Part shown: in pieces, positions 35,651 to 44,765 of the stretch
Layout: each line of letters opens with the position of its first letter
Numbering within the stretch: position 1 is the first letter of the stretch
Assembly: GCF_001692325.1 (NCBI RefSeq)
Contig: NZ_LXKN01000015.1
Location: 52,639 to 116,638, forward strand
DNA from: Rhizobium sp. AC27/96
GTDB lineage: Bacteria; Pseudomonadota; Alphaproteobacteria; Rhizobiales; Rhizobiaceae
DNA length: 64,000 nucleotides
Direction: 5' to 3'
Translations under genes and position numbers: made by a program
The notes under the pieces: generated by a model
What the model was told of the DNA's origin: nothing
Databases searched by the model: none
The model's input: only the letters and a program-made list of their open reading frames with translations

Positions 35651-36130
35651 CTAGTTGAGGCCGGCCCTGTCGAGGCCGTATGCCTTGTCGGCCGAGCCGG
35701 GCACGGATTTGAAGGCAATGCTGGAGCGGTTCCACGCATTGATGACCATGATTGCGAAGGTGAGGTCGGAGATTTCCTTCTCGGAAAGCTGACCGCGCAC
35801 GCGCTCGTAGAACTCATCGGGAATGCCGCCCTCATGCAGTTTCGTGACGGCTTCCGTCCAGGCGAGAGCAGCCCGTTCCCTGGGCACGAAGAGATTGGAT
35901 TCCCGCCAGATGGCAATGTGGTAGAGCCGAAGTTCGCTCTCGCCATGGATCTTGGCTTCCTTGACATGCATGTCGAGACAGAAGGCGCAGCCATTGATCT
36001 GCGATGCGCGGATTTGCACGAGATCATGGATCTTCTGCTCAATGGCGCTGTCCTTCAGGGCCATGCTGAGTTCCGAGAGCTTCCGAAAGAGTTCCGGGGA
36101 TTGCTGGGCGTAGTTCAAGCGCTGTATCAT
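35651..36130 (-). CDS. Carboxymuconolactone decarboxylase family protein (AhpD-like)
   Basis: The 159-residue protein has the AhpD-type redox motif C-x-x-C followed by His (NGCAFCLDMH, about residues 46-55) in an all-helical domain. Such proteins are alkylhydroperoxidases or related peroxide-reducing partners; this is not a true carboxymuconolactone decarboxylase. It is the first gene of the reverse operon and is preceded by two copies of the same inverted repeat seen before the Rrf2 gene. It is divergent from a LysR regulator, which could co-regulate it. Confidence 0.92.
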   Translation of the reverse strand: MIQRLNYAQQSPELFRKLSELSMALKDSAIEQKIHDLVQIRASQINGCAFCLDMHVKEAKIHGESELRLYHIAIWRESNLFVPRERAALAWTEAVTKLHEGGIPDEFYERVRGQLSEKEISDLTFAIMVINAWNRSSIAFKSVPGSADKAYGLDRAGLN

Positions 36131-36145
36131 TGTCGCCTCCGTTAT

Positions 36146-36182
36146 TAAGGATATTTGCTATCCTTATGGATAAAACATATCC
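36146..36182. promoter_or_regulatory. Two AAGGATA-N5-TATCCTT-type operators before the AhpD-like gene
   Basis: The proximal site (36146-36166) has perfect 8-bp arms TAAGGATA and TATCCTTA around TTTGC. The second (36168-36182) has perfect 5-bp core arms GGATA and TATCC around AAACA, and its outer right arm reads CTTAA. Arm sequence and 5-bp spacing equal the site before the Rrf2 gene. Both lie in the AhpD-like/LysR divergent promoter. Confidence 0.75.
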
Positions 36183-36261
36183 TTAATAGCTGGACAGTAA
36201 AGCCCTGCCGGACTAAACTCCGGACATAAGGCTTATGCTGAAAAGTATGGGACGGTGAGAA

Positions 36262-37173
36262 ATGGATATCGTATGCGCGCTGCAGACCTTCATGAGAGTG
36301 GTGGAAACCGGCTCGTTTTCCGCAGCCGCAGCCGATCTCAGGCGGACGCAACCGGCGATCTCCCGTCAGGTCTCGGCACTGGAGGCGCACCTCAATACGC
36401 GTCTCCTGCATCGCACGACGACTGCGCTTGCATTGACGGCCGAGGGCGAGCAGATCATCCCGATGGCGCAGAAGATCATAGAGGCCGTTGAGGCACTGAC
36501 CGAAACGACATGCCGTGAGGGCGCGGCCGTCGCGGGCAAGGTGCGGCTCGCCCTGCCGACACCGCTAGGGCTTTATGTCAGCGACCGCCTGGGGACTTTG
36601 CTCGAACGCCATCGCGGACTATCCGTCGAATTGATCTTTCGCGACGAGCCGTCCGATCTGGTGGGGGAGGGCATTGATCTGGAGGTTCGCCTCGGGCTGG
36701 TGGCCGACTGTAGTCTCATGTGCCGCAGGATCGGCTGGACCACCGCCTTTCTCGTCGCATCGCCCGCATACCTGCGGGGACGAAGAGCGCCTGAAACGCC
36801 TGAAGATATCGGTACTCACGACTGCATCTGTTACAGCCGCGCAGGCGATGCCCGGTCCTGGTCTTTCTCCAATGGAGCAGAGGATGTGGCGGTTCGCATC
36901 GCGCCTCGTCTGGTCGCCAGCAATTCGATCGCCGTCCATCGTGCCGTGCTTGCCGGAAACGGGCTTGCCGTGCTCTCCCACATTCTCGTCGGATCTGACA
37001 TCGCGGACGGTAGGCTGGTGAACGTCATGCCCGATTTTCCGCCGAGCCGTTTCGCGATCAGCGTCGTCTATCCGTCGCGCCGAAACCTGCCGATGCGGAT
37101 CAGGACGGTTCTCGATTTTCTGATTGAGATCGTCGGCGAGGATCCGTTGATGACGCCGATGTCTTCTCATTGA
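36262..37173 (+). CDS. LysR family transcriptional regulator
   Basis: The 303-residue protein has the LysR winged helix (residues 5-65; TFMRVVETGSFSAAAADLRRTQPAISRQVSALE) and the LysR substrate-binding domain (about 90-295). It resembles the CrgA/DsdC-like group that often controls divergent redox genes. It is divergent from the AhpD-like gene and converges with the sensor kinase gene, ending at the base before its stop. Confidence 0.93.
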   Translation: MDIVCALQTFMRVVETGSFSAAAADLRRTQPAISRQVSALEAHLNTRLLHRTTTALALTAEGEQIIPMAQKIIEAVEALTETTCREGAAVAGKVRLALPTPLGLYVSDRLGTLLERHRGLSVELIFRDEPSDLVGEGIDLEVRLGLVADCSLMCRRIGWTTAFLVASPAYLRGRRAPETPEDIGTHDCICYSRAGDARSWSFSNGAEDVAVRIAPRLVASNSIAVHRAVLAGNGLAVLSHILVGSDIADGRLVNVMPDFPPSRFAISVVYPSRRNLPMRIRTVLDFLIEIVGEDPLMTPMSSH

Positions 37174-38532
37174 CTACGCCGAAGGCGCCGCGGGAAACGA
37201 CATCCTGAGGCAAGCGCCCTTGGTGGCTACATCGACCACGGCGATGGAGCCATCATGGAGCTGCATGATTTCCCGAACCAGATTGAGTCCCAGTCCGGCC
37301 CCCCGGCCCTCGGAGCCCAGGCGATTGAAAGGTTCGAAGATTTGCTCACGTTCGCTCCAGGGAATGCCGTTGCCCTCGTCGCAAACCTCAACGAAGCCAC
37401 TCTTGCCGACGCGAACCGTGATCGTTCCCTGACGTCCTCCATGATCGATGGCGTTTTGAACCAGATTGGTCAGCGCCCGTTCCAGCGACGTCTGGTCACC
37501 CGTTACCAGCACCTCGTCGCATTCCGGTTCGAAGGCCACATCATAACCGGCATCCAGCGCCAGCGGGCCAAGGTCGAACAGCACCTGCTTGGCCATGGCG
37601 GCCAGGTTCACCGGTAGGAAATCATTTCGCTTCTGATCCAGACGCTGGAGATCCAGCAGCTGTCCGGCAAGTGTTGTCAGCCGCGCAGCATCTTCCAGCA
37701 AGTCGCGCTTGTCCTGGCCGGCGGGGAGTGCCGCAACGCGTGCGTTCAGGATAGCGATCGGCGTGCGCAATTCATGGGCCGCCTGGGCCAGAAAATGCTG
37801 ATGCCGTTCATATCCCGCATCGAGGCGGGACAGTGTGTCATTGACCGCGCTGACGAGCGGACCGATCTCGGCGGGAACATCGTTCACCTCCAGTTGGGCG
37901 CCACGTTTGTCGAACTCGATGTGAGCCGCCTGCGCTACGGTCCGGCCAAGACCAGCCAGCGCCCGGCGAACCACCAACGGAGTGGCAAGCGAGGTCGCTA
38001 GCGCCATCAGCACGATAATGGGCAGCATCACCAGGACAAAGCCGCCTGAAATACCCTTTGCGAGTCTTTGGACGGACATCTGCCCTTTCGTACCCGTCAG
38101 GATCTGGATCCTGCCGGCAGGGCTTTCCACCCATTTGATTACCGCATCGGGTTTTCCGGCCAATTCTGGCCGGTCGCTCAACCGAGCATCGCTGAATTGG
38201 TCAAGCACGGCGAGTACAGGCAAATAGGCCTTGGGAATGTTGCCCTCTTGCAGGCGATGCCCCTGAGTGTCGCGAACCATGAACCACAAATCTGGCGCCT
38301 TGGCGCGCAGATGAGCGAGCTCCGGTGTCTCTCGCAGCGCCAATCCTCCCGTCGGGTCTCGCTCCGTAGCATCAGCCAGAACATCAAGGCTGCCGCCTTC
38401 ATACTCGTCGAGAAGATAACCGGTGCTCCAGATCGCGGCTATAACCAGCAGCAGGACGACGGCGATCATGCCTGCCTGTAGCGTCACCAGCCTGCTGACG
38501 AGCAGCCATTTCAGCGAGCGTGGCCGCATCAT
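37174..38532 (-). CDS. Sensor histidine kinase (QseC/PmrB-type)
   Basis: The 452-residue kinase has two membrane helices (about residues 15-40 and 170-195) flanking a periplasmic domain, then HAMP, an H-box (FLAQAAHELRTPIAILNARV, phospho-His about 248), N-box and a C-terminal ATPase (DEGNGIP, GAGLGLNLVREIM). Its start overlaps the end of the response regulator gene by 4 bases. The pair probably reads an envelope or cation signal; membrane-lipid genes (methyltransferase and DedA) lie divergently. Confidence 0.94.
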   Translation of the reverse strand: MMRPRSLKWLLVSRLVTLQAGMIAVVLLLVIAAIWSTGYLLDEYEGGSLDVLADATERDPTGGLALRETPELAHLRAKAPDLWFMVRDTQGHRLQEGNIPKAYLPVLAVLDQFSDARLSDRPELAGKPDAVIKWVESPAGRIQILTGTKGQMSVQRLAKGISGGFVLVMLPIIVLMALATSLATPLVVRRALAGLGRTVAQAAHIEFDKRGAQLEVNDVPAEIGPLVSAVNDTLSRLDAGYERHQHFLAQAAHELRTPIAILNARVAALPAGQDKRDLLEDAARLTTLAGQLLDLQRLDQKRNDFLPVNLAAMAKQVLFDLGPLALDAGYDVAFEPECDEVLVTGDQTSLERALTNLVQNAIDHGGRQGTITVRVGKSGFVEVCDEGNGIPWSEREQIFEPFNRLGSEGRGAGLGLNLVREIMQLHDGSIAVVDVATKGACLRMSFPAAPSA

Positions 38533-39203
38533 GCAGTCTCGCGCAGGAGATAGCCGACGCCGCGAATGCCGCTGATGGTGATACCGGCCTGCGCGTCGGC
38601 AAGTTTGCGACGAACGCGAGAGATATGCGTATCGAGAGCGTTTGACTCGATTTCGTCGTTCATGCCGAAAACGGCCTCCATCAGCGTCTCGCGCAGCACC
38701 ATCCGTCCCATGCGCCGCATCAGTGCTTCAAGCACCAGCAGTTCGCGGCGCGGCATGCGCAGATGGATACCTTCGACATGGGCCTCACGATGGGCGAAAT
38801 CGAACGACATGCGGCCAAGTTTGACGATGTCGGGTTGCAGATGAACCGGTCGGCGCAGGATTGCCCGCAAGCGTGCCAGAAGCTCTTCGAACGCAAAGGG
38901 TTTGCCGAGATAATCGTCCGCGCCGCTGTTAAGGCCAGCGATCCGGTCGATCAGGTCGCCTTTCGCCGTGAGGACCAAAACGGGCACCACATCGCCTTTG
39001 GCGCGCAGCAGCTTGACCAGTGAAAGGCCATCCCCGTCAGGCAGCCGGCGGTCCAGCACCACGACATCGTAAATATCATTGTGGAGCGCGGCTTCCGCCT
39101 CCGATAGGCTTGCCACGTCGTCCACGACCATGCCGTGGCGCACAAGTCCGTTGCGCAGGACCAGGGCCATGGGCCGCTCGTCCTCGACCAAAAGCACGCG
39201 CAT
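38529..39203 (-). CDS. OmpR-family response regulator
   Basis: The 224-residue regulator has a receiver (acid pair EDE near residue 8, phospho-Asp in DVVVLDRRLPDGDG about residue 51, T in LTAKGD, K in LGKPFAFE) and a C-terminal winged helix (DTHISRVRRKLADA). It is the cognate partner of the kinase that follows. It is divergent from the PmtA-like/DedA pair and may regulate it; an ATCG-N8-CGAT inverted repeat at about 39253-39268 lies between them. Confidence 0.94.
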   Translation of the reverse strand: MRVLLVEDERPMALVLRNGLVRHGMVVDDVASLSEAEAALHNDIYDVVVLDRRLPDGDGLSLVKLLRAKGDVVPVLVLTAKGDLIDRIAGLNSGADDYLGKPFAFEELLARLRAILRRPVHLQPDIVKLGRMSFDFAHREAHVEGIHLRMPRRELLVLEALMRRMGRMVLRETLMEAVFGMNDEIESNALDTHISRVRRKLADAQAGITISGIRGVGYLLRETA

Positions 39204-39410
39204 TCAGTAAACTCCATCTCCCGCCCGTATCGATAGGGCGCGCGAAGCTTAGTATCGCTACATTGCGATAACCTTGCAAAGACCGTTGCGGACCTGGGCT
39301 TCTCGTCCTTGAGCCACGTAAGCCGCTATCTTCCGAGGCACTCCGGCATGACAGGTTTTCTCAATCTGGGTGTGTGAGACCTCGCTTCCTCATCTTGGAA
39401 GGAAGCAACG

Positions 39411-39485
39411 ATGCCCAGTAACCCCAACGGCTTCACCGCCGATCGATATTTCGCAATTGAGAGTGGCTGTCATGCTGCTCGCTGA
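39411..39485 (+). other. 24-codon leader frame overlapping the PmtA-like start
   Basis: An ATG at 39411 has a strong GGAAGGAAGCAACG ribosome site and opens a 24-codon frame (MPSNPNGFTADRYF...) that ends at 39485, 14 bases inside the methyltransferase gene. Its ribosome site is much better than that of the methyltransferase. It may couple or control translation of the following gene, or mark a frame change in an originally longer gene. Confidence 0.4.
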
Positions 39486-40089
39486 CGCCGCCTCGTTCTT
39501 TCGTGCCTGGCTTCGCAATCCCCGTGCCATCTCGGCCGTAGCCCCTTCGGGTTCTCGCATATCCGCCTTGATGACCCAAGGCATTGGACCCGCCACAGGT
39601 GCGGTTATGGAGTTGGGCCCGGGTACGGGAGCCTTCACCTATTCACTTCTTGAACGAGGCGTTCGCGAAGATGACCTCACGCTGGTCGAGCTGAGTGCTG
39701 ATTTCGCCAGGCTCCTGCAAAAGCGCTTTCCCAGGGCGCGCGTGCTGTGCCTGGACGCGACGCGGATTGGCGAGATGGAAATGTTGGAAGGCGCTCCCTT
39801 CGGTGCGGTGGTCAGCGGACTGGGCTTTCGTGCCATGCGGGTACGAGAGATCCGTGCCATTCTCGGCGGCGCTTTCAAGAATCTCAAACCTGGCGGAGCA
39901 TTCCATCAGATCACCTATGGGCCTCGCTGTCCGGTGCCGGACCAGGTGCTGGATCATTTAAACCTTAGAGACGTGCGGATCGGCCGAACTGTCTGGAACC
40001 TGCCGCCAGCCTCCGTCTACCGGATCTCCAAGGCTGGCGATTGCAAAGTCCTGAACGGTTCCGGATCGGTGGGATCGAAGCTCGCATGA
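39472..40089 (+). CDS. PmtA-like class I SAM-dependent methyltransferase
   Basis: The 205-residue protein matches the length and opening of rhizobial phospholipid N-methyltransferase-like proteins (ASFFRAWLRNPRAISAVAPSG), with SAM motif I VMELGPGTGAFTYSLLERG. PmtA methylates phosphatidylethanolamine towards phosphatidylcholine; this protein may be a paralogue with another acceptor. The start at ATG 39472 is chosen by homology; upstream frames are weak. The next gene overlaps by 4 bases (ATGA) and encodes a DedA protein, so a membrane-lipid role is plausible. Confidence 0.82.
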   Translation: MLLADAASFFRAWLRNPRAISAVAPSGSRISALMTQGIGPATGAVMELGPGTGAFTYSLLERGVREDDLTLVELSADFARLLQKRFPRARVLCLDATRIGEMEMLEGAPFGAVVSGLGFRAMRVREIRAILGGAFKNLKPGGAFHQITYGPRCPVPDQVLDHLNLRDVRIGRTVWNLPPASVYRISKAGDCKVLNGSGSVGSKLA

Positions 40090-40709
40090 CGGCGCAGGAA
40101 CTTGTGGCGCAAGCGCCTGGTACGATCAGACTATTCGTCAGCTTCGGGCTTGGGGGAATTTTCTGTCTCGCCGTCGTGGAAAAGTTTGTCCCACTTTTCC
40201 CATCCTACATCCTTTTGATGCTCCTCGGCTTGATGGCGCCCGATCCCCTCACGCTTGCCTTCTCCATTGCGGCAATGACAGCCGGTTCGGTCACAGGTGG
40301 CTTTGGCTGGTATACCGTCGGCTGGATGTTCGGACCGCAGAGGGTTCGTCGTACGGTCGCCAACTATGGTGGATACATACTGCTGCGGCTCTCGTTCTAT
40401 GACGGGTTGACGGACAGCTATCGCCGTAACCATTTCTGGGTGACGTTGTCTGGCCAGATCATCCCTGCAGTCAGGATCTATATGGCCTTGCCGGCGGGTA
40501 CCCTGCGGCTCGATCCCAAAACTTTCCTGGCGGCGACATCACTTGGCTGCTTGATCTGGAACGGGTCCTTTCTGTGCCTCGGCTATGGCCTGCGCTACAG
40601 CGGAAGAGACGTTGTCCAGACCGGCTTCTGGGTCCTCATAACGATTATTGCTGCCGAAGGAGCACTGCTAATCGCCGTACGGCTGCGCAAGAGAGTGACG
40701 AAAGGTTAA
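40086..40709 (+). CDS. DedA/VTT-family membrane protein
   Basis: The 207-residue protein has four or five predicted helices and the DedA pattern: an N-terminal re-entrant part (VVEKFVPLFPSYILLMLLG) and the later GQIIPAVRIYMALPAGTLRLDPKTFL segment, which holds the conserved arginine and proline. DedA proteins act as lipid flippases or in proton-motive force maintenance. Translation is coupled to the methyltransferase gene (ATGA). Confidence 0.9.
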   Translation: MTAQELVAQAPGTIRLFVSFGLGGIFCLAVVEKFVPLFPSYILLMLLGLMAPDPLTLAFSIAAMTAGSVTGGFGWYTVGWMFGPQRVRRTVANYGGYILLRLSFYDGLTDSYRRNHFWVTLSGQIIPAVRIYMALPAGTLRLDPKTFLAATSLGCLIWNGSFLCLGYGLRYSGRDVVQTGFWVLITIIAAEGALLIAVRLRKRVTKG

Positions 40710-40865
40710 GCGGTGCGGCTTCTCCAAGTCATGAAGCCGAAAATAGATTTCGATTTTTGATCTGGTGCGCTAGAGACGGGTATTGTCGACTCGATCTACG
40801 ACATATGCGTAAGTCGTGCACCTCGCGAGCGGGGGTCGGTTGCCCTAGAACTCTGCGAGACCGCG

Positions 40866-41510
40866 ATGTCCAAGAGAATTTCAGTCCGGTTCTGGCGTTG
40901 GATGATCGCACTGCTGGCGCTGTCAGGCATCGTCATCTCATACGCGGCCATCATACCGGCAGCCCATGTCTCACGATTGCGATTGACGACCAATTTTCTG
41001 AGCTATTTTACGATCCAGGCGAATATTCTGCTTGTCATTGCGCTGCTGTCGGCTGAAATCGCGCCTTCATCGGTGGTCGGACGATGGGCCAAACGTTCAG
41101 CCACGAAAACCGCGCTCCTCATTTACGTCGGGGTTGCGGGCTGCGTCTACGTTTGGGTGCTGCAGGACGCTTGGCATCCACGCGGGTGGCAATTGTGGGG
41201 GGATCAAATACTTCATTATTGGATCCCGTTGCTCACCGCGTTGGATTGGATTTTCCTTGTTGAACGTGGCAGGCTTTCCTGGCGTGATGCGATCTGGTGG
41301 CTGCTGTTTCCCGCGCTCTACTCAGTCTATTCACTCGTTCATGGTCATCTCTCGGGATTTTATCCCTACCCCTTTTTGGAGGTGAGCGACGTTGGCCTAA
41401 GCGCCGTTCTGATCAACATGGCAATCTTGGGCGCGATATTCCTGGCTCTCGGCGGGATTTTCATTGCCCTTGATCGCGTGGCCGCCAGGTTTTACTCGCG
41501 ACAAACCTGA
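40866..41510 (+). CDS. Pr6Pr family membrane protein
   Basis: The 214-residue protein has six predicted helices and motifs of the Pr6Pr/FAR-17a-like group: TNFLSYFTIQANILLVIA, LHYWIPLLTALDWIF and YSVYSLVHGHLSGFYPYPFLEV. Its molecular role is not known; histidines near helix ends suggest a membrane-embedded active site as in eukaryotic AIG1/ADTRP esterases. It stands alone, 156 bases after the DedA gene. Confidence 0.88.
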   Translation: MSKRISVRFWRWMIALLALSGIVISYAAIIPAAHVSRLRLTTNFLSYFTIQANILLVIALLSAEIAPSSVVGRWAKRSATKTALLIYVGVAGCVYVWVLQDAWHPRGWQLWGDQILHYWIPLLTALDWIFLVERGRLSWRDAIWWLLFPALYSVYSLVHGHLSGFYPYPFLEVSDVGLSAVLINMAILGAIFLALGGIFIALDRVAARFYSRQT

Positions 41511-41575
41511 TCAGCAGTCGCGTCAAGGCCGGGTCCGCTCCGACCCAATTCCGGCTCCTCGATATGAAACCTGCT

Positions 41576-42895
41576 TCAAGCCGCCTGCCTGCGAATTCTT
41601 AGCTCGCACGCCAAGGCGAAGGCGGCGGTCAGGATTGACAGGCTTTCTCCGCTGGCGAGCCGGTTGTTCGAGTTGCTGAGAATGGTCAGGCTGAAAAAGA
41701 AGAGAATGAGAAAGTAGGCATACATGGCGTGCCTGGGGATGATCCCCCTATTTGCCGCCCGCCAGACGCTGGCGCAAAAGCAGGTCAGCATCGCGCCCAA
41801 AACCACCGCGCCGAATATCCCATGCCGGATGAGGATTTCGAGGTAGCCATTGTGCATGAAAGTATATCCGACATTTGGATAGCGAGTATGCGGCCAGCGT
41901 GTGAGCCACTCGGTTCCCCAACCGAAGATCGGCGCGGTGGAGAACAATTCCCACGCGTTTGACCAGAGCTGGAGACGCTCGCTCATGGCAAGCGGCGTAC
42001 TGCCGCTCTCGATGGAGCGCGAGACGGCCTGGCCAATTGGCTCGGTCGTGCCGGCATCCTTGAACATGGCTAGAGCGGCGGAGACTGTCGCTCCGGCAGT
42101 GTGGTCGATATTGTCCCGGACTGCATAGGCACCCGCGGCGAGCAACGCGAGCGAGGCAAGGACGAGCGGCACCGCCAACCGTTGTTTCAGGCTGCGAAGT
42201 GTCAAAAATGCCAGGATCGGCAATACCGGAAGGAGCGAAAGCCAGACCCCTTTCGATTTTGCCCCATAGATGCCAATCAGGCAGAGCAGGCAGATGAGCG
42301 GGGACAGAACGGAAGCGTAGATGCGCATCGTGCGCCTGCCGGCTCCCTCTGTCAGGTAATAGAGTAGCCAGAACACGGTGCCTATAAAAATCATGCCACA
42401 GCAAACCGCCCCATGTATCTGATTGTGCTGGATTAACGGAATGACGGTATTGCCTGCGGCGACCTCACTGACCCGCGCACCCCATAAGAGGACGATCAGC
42501 GCGAAGCCGAAATAGACTGCGATGAGCCTCTCGAGGTGCGACCAGCATAAAAACAGCGCATAGGCGAGCGGCGGAAAAACGAGCGGCATCAGGAACAGCA
42601 GATCGCGATCGCCGATCGGGTGATCGCTTAGCAGCGCGAACTGAAGAGAAAATCGCAACAGCGCATAGGTGCCCCAGGCCAGGCAGAGCCAGCCGCGCCA
42701 GTCGATCGATGGTCTTGATGAGGATCGCAGATAGGAAATGAGCGACAAAATCAGGAGCAAGACGCCAGCATAGCGATAGGCGTAGCTTTCAATCAGCGAG
42801 GCCGACATGACGACGAGCCACAGTCCACCGATGATGAAAGCCCATTGCCGATCCAAAATCGGGGCCGCACCGAAGGAATGGGTTTGGTCGTTCAT
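41576..42895 (-). CDS. O-antigen ligase/polymerase (WaaL/Wzy-like) family membrane protein
   Basis: The 439-residue protein has about ten to twelve predicted helices and a large periplasmic loop (about residues 290-360) with GWGTEWLTRWPHTRYPNVGYTFMHNGYLEILIRHG, the typical O-antigen ligase signature (HNGYLEIL). It should link or polymerise a surface polysaccharide. No other glycan genes are nearby. It converges with the Pr6Pr gene; its promoter lies in 42896-43235. Confidence 0.88.
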   Translation of the reverse strand: MNDQTHSFGAAPILDRQWAFIIGGLWLVVMSASLIESYAYRYAGVLLLILSLISYLRSSSRPSIDWRGWLCLAWGTYALLRFSLQFALLSDHPIGDRDLLFLMPLVFPPLAYALFLCWSHLERLIAVYFGFALIVLLWGARVSEVAAGNTVIPLIQHNQIHGAVCCGMIFIGTVFWLLYYLTEGAGRRTMRIYASVLSPLICLLCLIGIYGAKSKGVWLSLLPVLPILAFLTLRSLKQRLAVPLVLASLALLAAGAYAVRDNIDHTAGATVSAALAMFKDAGTTEPIGQAVSRSIESGSTPLAMSERLQLWSNAWELFSTAPIFGWGTEWLTRWPHTRYPNVGYTFMHNGYLEILIRHGIFGAVVLGAMLTCFCASVWRAANRGIIPRHAMYAYFLILFFFSLTILSNSNNRLASGESLSILTAAFALACELRIRRQAA

Positions 42896-43394
42896 CTTTG
42901 TCTCTGCCCCACACGATTATTCGCTACATCACATCGCGCCATCAATTTTTCGGCGCCGATTCCGGCCTTGTTAGCTGACGATCTTGAAGTGACGCTGAAT
43001 TTCACTGCGTTTTCAACTCGGCGATTGTGGCTATGTCCCTCGAACCGAAAGACTGATTTCTCATCGTTTTCGGCAAGCTGCGAATATGCCGTGCGGCAAG
43101 CGCTGAAGGAGTTGGGCGGCCGAAGCCTCGGTCACGCCGCAAGATGCCGACAAGGCGAAGATATCTGAACTCGAAGCGAAAGGTGTCGAGGGTTGCGATG
43201 CTGGCATCCTTCTTCGCCATCCAGCCAACACTGCCGATATAACACCTTGGGGTTATATCAAGCGGCCACCCCCTCGGTCATGTTTTCTTCATAAATAAAA
43301 AAACAGCGGGCGGAGACCTGCGCGGGAATGGCTGATTTATCTGCACTGCGCAGTTTCCGAGAAGATAAACAAGAACTCTTCGCGGAGGCGGAAC
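42896..43394. other. Long intergenic region before the APC permease gene
   Basis: This 499-bp stretch has no convincing gene; short frames on both strands lack ribosome sites or family features. It contains the promoter of the ligase gene at its left side and a 24-bp palindromic operator at 43236-43259, followed by an AT-rich patch (43280-43310) and the ribosome site GGAGGCGGAAC of the APC gene. Confidence 0.5.
43236..43259. promoter_or_regulatory. Palindromic operator before the APC permease gene
   Basis: GATATAAC (43236-43243) and GTTATATC (43252-43259) are perfect 8-bp arms around ACCTTGGG; two further inner pairs also match, so only two base-pair positions break symmetry over 24 bp. It lies 136 bases upstream of the permease ATG. 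The binding protein is unknown; the adjacent LuxR-family regulator is one candidate. Confidence 0.6.
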
Positions 43395-44726
43395 ATGAAC
43401 AACACTGTGAAACTTGACCGTACACTCGGGCTTTGGTCCGTCGTGCTTTTTGGCCTGGCTTACATGACGCCGATGATCGTCTTCGGCACCTTCGGGGCGC
43501 TTGCAACGGCAAGCCAGGGGACGACGGCGATGGCCTATCTCGTGGCCGCCGGAGCAATCCTTCTGACAGCCATCAGCTACGGCGTCATGGCACGCGTCTA
43601 TCCCGTCGCCGGGTCGGCCTATACCTATGCCCGCCGGTCGATCAATCCGAACATCGGATTCCTTGTCGGCTGGGCCGTCCTGCTCGATTATTTCTTTCTG
43701 CCGATGGTCATATGGCTCATCGGCGCCGCCTATCTGACATCGGCGTTTCCGAGCATTCCGGGCTGGATCTGGATCGTCGGCTTCATCGCGGTAACAACAA
43801 TCGTCAATGTCGTCGGCATCGCCTTCGCCAACCGCGTCAATTTCATTCTGATGGTGGTGCAGCTCGCGGTTCTCGCGGCATTCGTTTTCCTGGCGGCGCG
43901 ATATGTCATCGCCTTGAACGGTCCCGGCGGTCTTGCTTCCGTCACGCCCTTCTTCAAGCCTGAAGTGCCCTTCTCGGCATCTGTCGCCGGCGCTGCCATC
44001 GCGGCCTACTCCTTCCTCGGTTTTGACGCTGTCTCGACGCTGACCGAGGAGACCAAGGATGCCAAGCGCACGATGCCGAGGGCGATCCTGATCACGGCGC
44101 TTGCCGGCGGTCTGATCTTCATTGCCTCGGCCTATGTCACGCAGCTTGCCCATCCCGGTTTCGAGTTTGTTTCCACCGATGCCGCGGCCAATGAAATCGC
44201 AAAGACGATCGGTGGAGATCTGTTCGTCACAGTCTTCCTCGCCACGCTGGTTGTCGCGCAGTTCACCTCCGGTCTTGCCGCCCAGGCGAGCGTCGGTCGT
44301 CTGCTCTATGCCATGGGGCGTGACAAGGTGCTGCCGTCGGCCTTCTTCGGTAGCCTGCATCCGAAGTGGCATACGCCGCTGCTCAACCTTATCCTTGTCG
44401 GCGTTGTCGGCCTGCTCGCATTGACCATGGACGTGACCACGTCCACCTCCTTCATCAACTTCGGCGCATTCCTGGCCTTTACGGCGGTCAACATTTCAGT
44501 CATCGCGCTCTATCTGAAGAATAATGCAGAGGTTAAGCCGCTCGGGGTGCTGATTGGCCTCGTCATCCCGGCGGTAGCGGCTGTCTGCGATCTCTTCCTT
44601 CTCTGGAACCTCGACAAGGATGCCAAGATTCTCGGTCTCGTCTGGCTGGTGATCGGTATCGCCTATCTCGCCTATCTCACCCGCGCCTTCCAGACGGCTC
44701 CTCCCGAAATGGATTTTGCGGAATAG
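43395..44726 (+). CDS. APC superfamily amino acid permease
   Basis: The 443-residue protein has about 12 predicted helices and APC features: N-terminal LGLWSVVLFGLAYMTPMIVFGTFG, the GSAYTYARRSINP helix-3 region, and AAYSFLGFDAVSTLTEETKDAKRTMPRAI in the middle. It imports an amino acid or amine by proton or sodium coupling. The amidase gene lies beyond a LuxR regulator, suggesting that this locus takes up and deamidates a nitrogen compound; that link is inferred. Confidence 0.93.
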   Translation: MNNTVKLDRTLGLWSVVLFGLAYMTPMIVFGTFGALATASQGTTAMAYLVAAGAILLTAISYGVMARVYPVAGSAYTYARRSINPNIGFLVGWAVLLDYFFLPMVIWLIGAAYLTSAFPSIPGWIWIVGFIAVTTIVNVVGIAFANRVNFILMVVQLAVLAAFVFLAARYVIALNGPGGLASVTPFFKPEVPFSASVAGAAIAAYSFLGFDAVSTLTEETKDAKRTMPRAILITALAGGLIFIASAYVTQLAHPGFEFVSTDAAANEIAKTIGGDLFVTVFLATLVVAQFTSGLAAQASVGRLLYAMGRDKVLPSAFFGSLHPKWHTPLLNLILVGVVGLLALTMDVTTSTSFINFGAFLAFTAVNISVIALYLKNNAEVKPLGVLIGLVIPAVAAVCDLFLLWNLDKDAKILGLVWLVIGIAYLAYLTRAFQTAPPEMDFAE

Positions 44727-44765
44727 GGTGCTGGACGAAAAGGAGGCTCGGTCTGTGGCCGGGCC

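Noticed and set aside
43002..43220. 72-codon reverse frame in the intergenic region before the APC permease
   Set aside because: No family-like sequence and only a weak ribosome site; forward reading of the same DNA is equally plausible, so neither is supported.
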